Origin: Chara braunii
Taxonomy: Eukaryota; Streptophyta; Charophyceae; Charales; Characeae
DNA: 48,917 nucleotides
Direction of reading: 5' to 3'
Assembly: GCA_003427395.1 (NCBI GenBank)
Contig: BFEA01000095.1
Location: 3,083,259 to 3,132,175 of the forward strand
Below are positions 41,357 through 48,917 of this stretch, piece by piece. A program made the translations under genes and the position numbers. Every line of letters begins with the position of its first letter. The first letter of the stretch is position 1. The notes under the pieces are model-generated. The model was not told the DNA's origin. It ran no database searches and saw nothing but the letters and a program-made list of their open reading frames with translations.

Positions 41357-41640
41357 TCTCTACGGGAAGCGCTGCCGAAATTTCTACAAATCCAAGGAGT
41401 TAGTCAAATTTTGACCTTTCAAAGTTCAACTTGTCTTAAGTTCATATATGACTTATTAAAAATATGGAAAGTCTTCTTTTCTAAAGGGAGTGCTGCCAAA
41501 ATTTTTGCTAATTCAGGGAGTTAGGCAAAATTTGACTTTGGAAAGTCGAAGATTATTTCTGCCTTCATATTTGGACTGATATAAATTCTGAAAAGACACT
41601 TTTCCTACGGGAAGCGCTGCCGATATTTTTTTGTTTAAAG
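41357..41640 (+). repeat. Three ~124-bp tandem units
   Basis: CTACGGGAAGCGCTGCCGA-ATTT or CTAAAGGGAGTGCTGCCAAAATTT begins near 41357, 41480 and 41604. GGAGTTAG.CAAA.TTTGAC and AAGTC follow in the first two units. The third is partial. Confidence 0.8.
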
Positions 41641-41649
41641 GAGATAGAT

Positions 41650-42975
41650 TATATTTTGACAGGTGGCGATTCTCGCGATCCACCCTGAATAGGGGAGATT
41701 CTGCCATTGGTCTTCCTTTGCTTGGGCACCGGCTTAGAGGTAGACTTAGGCTTAGTTACAGGAGAATTTCGAGTGAGAAGGCGTTATGGAGATTTATTCC
41801 ACACACACTGATGGTTTAGCTTGGGGATTGACCTGTCTCGTGATACAGACCTTCTTTGGACTTTCAATTCAGGATTTGGATTAGTTTCAGCTTGATCCCA
41901 CAAGGATCATCTTTTGTTATCACTGATAACAGGTCGGTTGCGGACTCGTCGGTTTACGACTCAACTCCACCCTACTCTCCCTACTCAACCTAAAGACTTT
42001 AGCCCGGTGATCTTATTGTTTTATTAAGGTTTTCACCCGGACTTCTATTGAATGACTATTTGACAAAGGTACTGAGTATTTAATTGTGGTTGGTTGGACG
42101 GAGGCTGGGGCTTGCATGGCTAAAAGCGAGGGGTATGAGTGTGCAGAATGGTTGAAGTTGACCCCGTGTGGTGCGTGGACCTTTGTTGAACTTTGATGTG
42201 ATTGCAGGTATGTGTGTGGTTCGGACTTTGGATGTGACTGCCTGCGATTACATACGTATATGGTTGAGGGGAGCCTCACTGTGACTGTGAAAAGTGGTCG
42301 CCCTATATTAATAACCCCTATTTATATATGTATATACTTATGACTTGGAGGTTCGCGTGGCCTATCACGACCGTGCATAAGGGTTAGCTGGATGACGCAT
42401 TGAGAGAGAAAATTCCCGTTTTATCGTTTGTTCTTTAGAGTTTTCATGGTTGGACGTTGTAGTCCATGGCAGTCGCCAAAGTCAAACCCCTTGAGTTCTC
42501 TCCAGGCCCTGGACGATGGAGTTTGCCCCCAAGGCCTCGAGAGATGACTGCCACCACAGGTATGAACCTGTGTACCACCCACTTTCCGCAGGGTGCTGAA
42601 GAGGGTGTGGTTGTCAACCGCGCTTGGCGGTTGTCTAGCGTCGAGAGATTAACCCCTCAAAGCGCGTGTCAACCGACACTTAAGTGTCGAATGTCACCCT
42701 CGAGATTAACGAGGACCGCATGAGTATGGGTACTTCATAGTACGCCATCATTGCAACTGCTTGCGTATGATTGCATTGCTAGTCGATATGAGTAGGCCCT
42801 GCGTCCGCACAGTTTTATACCAAGTCTCGCGCGCGTCGTTTATCCGATTTCCGCGCCGGAAAGTTATGGGATGGCTGCTGAAGGGACTAGGAGTGTTGTC
42901 GCGTTGTTTGATGTGTCTGTGTGCGTGTGTTTTATTTTTATGTTTGAAGAGTGATGTGCGCGTGGTGAGTGGGAT
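41650..42975. other. No gene recognised
   Basis: Short frames without motifs and no conspicuous repeat. Confidence 0.4.
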
Positions 42976-43405
42976 ACGTCTTAGTCGACCGGCGATGAGC
43001 CGCGCTTGGGATTTCAGCCTCCCCAGTGCGCCAGCTCGCGTGCGGGTCCGACGGAGGTGTATTACCGCACGAACCCCCTATACTACAGCGAACGAGAAAC
43101 GCCCTCGGCTGGTCCACCTCCGTGATTGCAATTGATTAGCTTTCGCATTGTGGACTGGTAGCTCGGCGGGGATACGCCCACCGAAGGGAGGTGACAATTC
43201 CCGTAAGGTGGAGGTAAGTCGTGTCTCGAGCAAGCCTTATCCTGTCGTAGGGGCTCACGAGGGGTATGGCTAGCGCACTTGGCCGGAGCGGCTTAAGGAA
43301 GTTCCATGTGTATTTCGAGACGATGATTAAAGACCAACTCCTGCGTGATGCGGCCGGGAGGGTCCCGCACTGCCCTGGTGCGGTGCCGGACTGATGCGCT
43401 CGACA
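42976..43405 (+). repeat. Diverged LTR-like unit, copy 1, ending CTCGACA
   Basis: Aligns with 43830-44299 through AGTCGACC, CTATACTACAGCGA, AACGCCCTCG, GCTCGG..G.GATACGCCC and the terminal CTCCTGCGTGA, GCCGGGAGGGT, GATGCGCTCGACA. The last ~70 bases also match the LTR ends at 27597 and 29931. No PBS follows, so it looks like a decayed or solo LTR. Confidence 0.6.
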
Positions 43406-43829
43406 ACGAAAGGTGTAATCATCGCTCAAGGAGACAAAGCGACCAACAAAATTTGTTTGCACCTCCATGTAAGTTGCATATGATCGCGAAAGGTATGGTC
43501 TTAACTGAGAATTCAAACTTTGGCTAGGAACCAGATCACTTGTTGATCTGCATGGTAGCAGTGGGAGTTACTTATAGGAGCTAATTATGGTAAGGATCAG
43601 TAAGTGTGATGTTAGAATGACCTTGCTTGATTTCTTACAGCAGTCTTTCGTCTTGGAAAAGGGCAATAAAAAAATCTTTAGTCATATGAATTGTGAGAAT
43701 AACTTTGGCAGACCAGCTCATCAAGTCAACAAATTGATTTTGCATGATTTTATTTTAAGGTATGTGGATTTTGTTGTTTTGTTTTCAAAGGATTGTCAAG
43801 GGACTAGGGTTATGGGTTTCGCGCGTGGC
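43406..43829. other. No gene recognised between the two LTR-like units
   Basis: One 81-codon frame (43587-43832) has no recognised motif. Confidence 0.35.
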
Positions 43830-44299
43830 TGAGACCGTCCTAGTCGACCAACGTGCGTTCCGTACTTAGGAGATCAGCGCCCTAGGGAACGGGCAACATT
43901 CGGGTCCACTCGGCGTTTAACCAAGCGTTTCCTATACTACAGCGAGACGAGCAAACGCCCTCGTCTGATCTACCTCTGCGACTGCATACAAAAACTTTCG
44001 CACGTGGGTCAGTAGCTCGGTAGAGATACGCCCCTAAGGGTGGTCACAGCCCCTTAGGGAAAGAAAGCTTATGCCCCGCGGGAACCTATCGTATCGTAGA
44101 GGACTGTGGGATGTATCGCTTGCGCACCCGGCTAGAGCGGCGAAGGGACGACGCGACCACGACCGTCTTGGAGGCTCGCGGGATTATTTTGCGTCGTTTC
44201 CGAGTTGTCTTAGTGATTTTGTTTTCGTTTAACTCCTGCGTGACATGGCCGGGAGGGTTCCCGCGCTTTGCAAAAAGGTGGGAGCCGATGCGCTCGACA
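43830..44299 (+). repeat. Diverged LTR-like unit, copy 2, ending CTCGACA
   Basis: From about 44108 it also aligns with the LTRs at 27 and 29 kb (GGGATGTA, GCGCACCCGG.TAGAGCGGCGAA). It contains a perfect 9-bp hairpin, CCCTAAGGG/CCCTTAGGG, near 44033-44060. No PBS or partner element is visible. Confidence 0.65.
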
Positions 44300-45735
44300 A
44301 TGCGTGTAAGCTGGGTTCCTCGCGGCTTGGTTTAATGTGTGTTCGCATGATCACATTCGTGGCAGTATGCGCGTGAGCGATGATTGATCAGAAAGATGAG
44401 GCTAGAGTTAGCGTAATTCAAATTTAGTCACTTTCTAGTACTCATACTCATTGTTACTACCTTCCCCAATTCCTCCTACCTAGCTCACAAGTTTAATTAT
44501 GGAATTGTTTGCACGATTCCGCAGTCAGACGCTCGAACAACCAACCAATCCATCATCAATCCCTCATCCTAACAATCGCAGACAGTACGGCAACGATTTG
44601 CACTTACGTGCACGGACGAGATGACACCTCGTTCCCTTTGCGAGTAACGAATTATCAGTTGTACCCGAACGCGTGGATCCAATTTCCGGCGCAAGGATAA
44701 CGTTTATGTGCGGAAAAATGCATGGAAACAACTCGCAACTCTAGTTTCCTATTCCAAACATACATCGGGGAATATCGATTTGAGCATTCATCCATACATT
44801 CATTGAGGCAGCAAAAAAATTCCATCATAGTTATCCATGCTCATTGAGGGTGAAAAGTCGGCAAGTACGTTTTCATTAAATCCGAAAAAAAAAAACGACA
44901 TGCATTCAAAACAGAGACTGATGAGCCCACGGAAATCGAGTATGGCGAATACGTCGAAAAATAGAGAGTGAGGGGGAACACACCAGATCATTCATTAAAT
45001 TGCTGCAAATACAAAATCCGATAGAGCCGAGAACAAAAAGATGGCGCGCACCAAATGTCAAAATTATACAGATATAGAAAGTGAGAGAGGAGACACCATC
45101 CCACACCCGTCCACTCTCTCTCTCTTTCTTTTCACACCCCCTCTGATGCGGGCAGTCCGTCGGCTCACATCCACTCAAAGTTGTCACCCCGCTTGGTTCG
45201 AGCATGCAAGCCAGGTTCACCCGTGCGCCACAGTCCGTCGCGGCCCGCACGTCAACCCCGCATACCCAACACCAGCTCGTCGGATCGCCCAACTCTCACG
45301 CTTACTCACCTTCCAAACTTGCTTGTTAGCCGACCGTCACTGATCGCGCTAACCTCAAAATTCTTAGAGAGCAAATTGATCGCGCATGCGGAATTTATAG
45401 CATGCAAGCTTGCGCGAAAGATGCGGGATTACGCCTAAGCGAGAAGAAAGAGAAGGGAGGAAGTGCCTACGTCTGCATGGCCAGGCCGAGGCGCGGGGGA
45501 CGTAGTTGCACTCCACGCATCGATCCGATCATGCAAGCGTCTAGGCCAATTCGAACAGAGCACGAAGCATGCGAGACAAAGAGGAAGAAGGCGGGGAATC
45601 ACAAGGAAATCAAGAGAGAAGTAACATAAAAAATGCAAGTCAAAAAATTATGTTTTTCAACGTTTACCGTGAGTTCATACGGCTTTAATATATCCTCACA
45701 TATGTACATGTCATATTTTCTTATGTTGAAAGTTT
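44300..45735. other. No gene recognised
   Basis: Short frames on both strands, a small CT stretch at 45115-45126, and nothing else supported. Confidence 0.4.
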
Positions 45736-45825
45736 GTTTATTTGTATTCTGTAATCAGTTGGTGTGTTTATTTGTATTCTGTAATCAGTTGGTGTGTTTA
45801 TTTGTATTCTGTAATCAGTTTGTCA
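45736..45825 (+). repeat. 30-bp unit repeated three times
   Basis: GTTTATTTGTATTCTGTAAT followed by CAGTTGGTGT. Units at 45736, 45766 and 45796; the third differs at its end. Confidence 0.95.
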
Positions 45826-46885
45826 GTGTTCATCCAACTCATGTTAACGTGTCCCAACACGTTTGAACATGTACCAACTAACTTCCAACTTAAAAAAAAC
45901 ATCTTTCAACTTCATCTTAGTACCGTACTTTTTCTGTGGGTGTGCCGAAGGATACGTACGGGCATTTTCCAGAGACGTAGTCAAAGAGCGCAAAGAGGTG
46001 ATAGGCATTGTCACGTGTACTACAATTGACATATAAAAATATATTGTATATACGAGACGAACGTAGTTATTGGTTGAAAAAAAAAACACACAACTTGCAC
46101 ACTGAAGATATTTATAGAGGAGCTTAACTTATGTCCACCTTCTGCGTACTTTGTTTATAGGACATTTTTTGTTTTGTTAACATAAAAAAAATACCCGTGT
46201 TTGTGACCGTTGGTTTGCTACAATTCCTTTGTGTATCCTATCGGAGGTCGTGATATACGTTCTATACTTCATTGGTTGGACACAGACTCATGTGCAACAG
46301 AAAAATTCCCACGAGAAATGAAAGTTGAAAAAACATTCCATAAAAAAAAAATCCTTCATATTTATAAATTATCATTCTAATGTTTGTCAAATTCTAAAAT
46401 TTTCAATTTGCTTTGACAAGTTCCCGTCTAAATAAGAGTTTTCCCTTCCAACTACATCTATTTGTTCAAAATGGAATGAAAGTCTGAACGAGTTTATGAA
46501 ATTTTTTAATTAGATTTTTATTCTACTATAACAAATATCTTCTAACTTGGATTGGATTAACCTATTTATGACTGGAAATCCTTACTTAGAATGACAGTCA
46601 AATTAAAATATTTCAAGAACTCATCCAGACTTTCATTTCATCTCCAGCATGCAGTTAAAATAAGAAGGGATTCCCCATTCTTGGGATGAAAGTTTTCAAG
46701 TAAGACGGAAAATTTTAAAATAGGAATGACATTTTTTCATATGGAATGAAAATTTAAAATTTAGAATGTAATTTTACTCTAGAATGATTATTTAATTCTA
46801 GGAAATTTTTCTGTTGTGCATCGAGTTGTGCTAGTTAATCTTTACTTTTATTAAAACCATCTGTGTGCGCGAAACATGCTTCACA
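45826..46885. other. AT-rich, no gene recognised
   Basis: Between 46370 and 46800 the words GGAATGA and TAGAATG recur, often beside AAAGT or ATTTT. Confidence 0.45.
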
Positions 46886-46981
46886 TCAACATGTCTTAGT
46901 CGGCAGGTGCGTCGTACTTCAATGCACAATTACACCCCAATGTCTCGAATGCGTACGCACCTGCCGACCACGACATGTTGA
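46886..46981 (+). ncRNA. MicroRNA-precursor-like foldback (candidate only)
   Basis: Left arm CAACATGTC-tta-GTCGGCAGGTGCG (46887-46911) pairs with right arm CGCACCTGCCGAC-cac-GACATGTTG (46956-46980). That is 22 perfect pairs interrupted by one 3-by-3 internal loop, plus one more outer T-A pair. The terminal loop is 44 nt. Length and pairing resemble plant microRNA precursors. A small palindromic transposon footprint is an alternative. Confidence 0.5.
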
Positions 46982-48270
46982 CCGCAAAACCACTGCACCG
47001 AAGTGTTGATTACGGGCAATTGAACCGGAAAATGCATAACATCTGATTGGTTGACGCCTAACCGTTTATTTTGATGAAATTACTTCTGTGTTCATATTGT
47101 GTAATCCTAACATGTGTGGGTCAACATGCGCTTTGTACATCTACAGAAACTGTACAAATTTTGCCGTGAGCGGTCGGGCTCCGGGCCATCACGCTCGGGC
47201 TTGTGTGAGGGTCGAGAAACCCGAGTACGACCAAAGTTATTCAAAAAAAAATAAAAAAAAATTGCGGTACGGGGGTTTTCTGCACTCTCTTAGATGAGCT
47301 TGCATCCGGCCTTGCGTCTTCTTCTGCTAACTGCCTATCAAGGGGGAGGGGGGGGTAACAAATTTAAAAGGGGCTACAGGGGTTTAAAGGGGGGTGCCTG
47401 AGTGTGATTTGCTTATTTTCTTTTAGAATATTTAAAAGTATTTTTATCCTCAGTTCCGTGAGGAATTGAGGTGTGTACCTCAGCCGCACGTTATTCGGTT
47501 TGCAATTCCGAACGATACATTTTTTTTTTCATATTTTTTTTGAAATTTTATTTATATATATATATATATTTTTCCGCTGAGGTCACCCGGGACCATGCCC
47601 GAGGGGTCATGCTCGGCCGGTCGCCCGGTACCTGAACCCTCGAGGCGCGACGCTCACTGAAGGGTGGCAGTGTTGGACAAAGGATGACAAATGAATGGCA
47701 ACGAAGCTTTGTTTTTTCCAAAGGCCGTCATGATAACGGCCTGATACCTCTCGAAAATCAAAAGTCCCTCAAGGGTTCGGTCGGGGACGCTTGAAGACGC
47801 ACGAGTTGCAGGCGGGGGTTTCTCGTCTTTCGATAGCTGCTCTTGAACGAGTTTCAAGAGTTGTTGTGACAGCTCTTCATTGCCCTGAGTGTCGATGGCC
47901 TGTCTGGCTATGCACCAACTCTTGAAAACGACTTATCAAGAGTGGTGTGGCGAGGCCCTCCGGTCGTGTGACCCTTAGGGCACACTGACAGTTGTAGAAA
48001 AAGTCGTTAGACTCGCTAAAAAACCCCGATTCTGTGATAGTATGGGGTCACACAGTCACTGCAGGTACGCAGACGATGCAAGTGGGTGAACAAATCCTCC
48101 GGCGTGCCTGGCTGCAAGGCAACTAATTTTGCGGGGGCTGGCCCGACGGCGTTGTCACAGACTAGCTCCTTCGGTTGGAAAGCGGACAACCACCGTGCAT
48201 CAGAGAGTGGGGGTGGGGGTGGGGGGGGAGGGGGGTCGTTTTTTTTTCCCTAGTGACCCTAATGTGTCCA
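46982..48270. other. No gene recognised; one GNRA hairpin
   Basis: CCTCAGTTCC-GTGA-GGAATTGAGG lies at 47448-47471. A (TA)n stretch is near 47553-47570 and a G-run near 48210-48236. No ORF supported. Confidence 0.5.
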
Positions 48271-48274
48271 GCCG

Positions 48275-48640
48275 TTTTCACGGCCGAATCCGTGTATTCG
48301 TATTTTTTTTCCTTGTTTTCTTTTTCTGGAATCTGACAATCTGATTCCGTGATCTGCTCGAGCTGTGTTCCCTCAGAGGATTGTAACCCTGATCACATTG
48401 ACACTTACGGGAATGTATTTTGCCATTTTCACAGTCGAATCCATGTTTCTGTTTTTTTTTTTTTTTTTTTTTTTAGTTTCTAGAATCTGGCAACCTGGCC
48501 ACGGGGCTGAGATGCCCTCAGTCAGGGCACACTCACACTAACCCTTCCGAGAATGTATACTGGTGCAATCACGGCCAGAGGTTTGTTTGTTTGTTTTTTT
48601 TTTTGAGAGTTTTCACGACCGAAACTTTACTTCGTTTTTT
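48275..48640 (+). repeat. Degenerate ~165-170-bp tandem units with T-runs
   Basis: TTTTCACGGCCGAATCCGTGT, TTTTCACAGTCGAATCCATGT and TTTTCACGACCGAAACT mark successive units. Each of the first two is followed by a T-run and then TCTGGAATCTGACAA or TCTAGAATCTGGCAA. Confidence 0.7.
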
Positions 48641-48863
48641 TTTTTTTCTTTTGTTCCTCCTGTAAGAGTATCATAAAGAAGCGCAGTCAGGGACTCAGGC
48701 TCTGCAAATCTCGGAGCGCAGTCAAAATCCCGGTCGGCAAAATCAGGCTCGGAGGTAGTGGTTGTTTAAAAAAAAACAGAACTGGCGACAGGCAGCGCTT
48801 CAAGTTGGTGAAGCGGTGACACCTGTGGGCCAGAACGACGTGCTCTGCACAGCTGCAGCGCCA

Positions 48864-48917
48864 AACACACAGACACACACACACACACACACACGCGCAT
48901 TGAGAGAGAGAGAGAGA
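48864..48917 (+). repeat. CA and GA microsatellites at the window end
   Basis: CA repeat to about 48894, then (GA)n from 48901 to the end. Confidence 0.95.

Noticed and set aside
43390-43415. CTGATGCGCTCGACAACGAAA as a hammerhead core
   Set aside because: The required CTGANGA is not met, and the corresponding LTR ends in other copies read CCGATGCGCTCGACA without GAAA.
44000-44060. tRNA-like A-box (TAGCTCGGTAGAG) in the LTR-like unit
   Set aside because: No matching B-box or acceptor stem was found. The segment aligns with 42976-43405, where the box is not kept in tRNA form.
45736-45866. Repeated LFVFCNQLVC peptide as a protein repeat
   Set aside because: The DNA repeat is 30 bp, so any frame stays open through it. 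There is no wider coding context.
1-48917. CRISPR arrays, bacterial operons, rRNA genes
   Set aside because: Nothing with direct-repeat and spacer regularity of the CRISPR type. All elements are eukaryotic, and no rRNA core motifs were seen.

Overview
The window looks like repeat-dominated nuclear DNA of a plant-lineage eukaryote. It carries a chromodomain Ty3/gypsy element primed by the initiator-Met tRNA, a second LTR family primed by tRNA-Asp, Penelope-like retroelements with an N-terminal GIY-YIG domain, a retroposed U2 snRNA fragment, and many CT, CA and GA microsatellites. A streptophyte green alga of the Chara type fits best, but this is inference from element types and not a proven identification. 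I see no intact host protein-coding gene. Almost every coding stretch is a transposable element or its remnant.

Layout. 1-3.9 kb: two Penelope-like copies head to head. The left copy (minus strand) is an open 523-codon frame that runs off the window. The right copy (plus strand) is broken and internally deleted. 4-6 kb: microsatellites and a decayed LINE-like C-terminus. 6.0-19.3 kb: a chromovirus on the minus strand with complete signals (880/921-bp LTRs, PBS, gag, zinc knuckle, a -1 frameshift site, protease, RT, RNase H, integrase, chromodomain, polypurine tract). Its gag/leader half appears twice, 7948 bp apart, with the same ambiguous bases. This is very likely an assembly artefact. 19.3-27 kb: simple and degenerate tandem repeats, a 477-bp gap and a U2 retropseudogene. 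27.1-29.9 kb: a non-autonomous LTR element with two ~0.53-kb LTRs and a tRNA-Asp PBS. 29.9-36.2 kb: a related element with a broken gag and a broken unknown ORF but no pol. 36.2-48.9 kb: mostly non-coding, with two diverged LTR-like units, several tandem repeats and a microRNA-like foldback.

The most unusual signal is at 40.14-40.78 kb. Nine same-strand hairpins share a near-invariant core (CCCATAAGTTTGGG), while the arms flanking each core differ between copies and still pair. A tenth, decayed copy lies at 41.0 kb, and two related hairpins lie at 34.85 kb inside the gag-only element. I know of no described family that matches this array.

The elements fall into three replication systems: target-primed (Penelope-like, LINE-like and the U2 retrocopy), a chromovirus encoding its own enzymes, and a gag-only or coding-free LTR family that would need enzymes from elsewhere.
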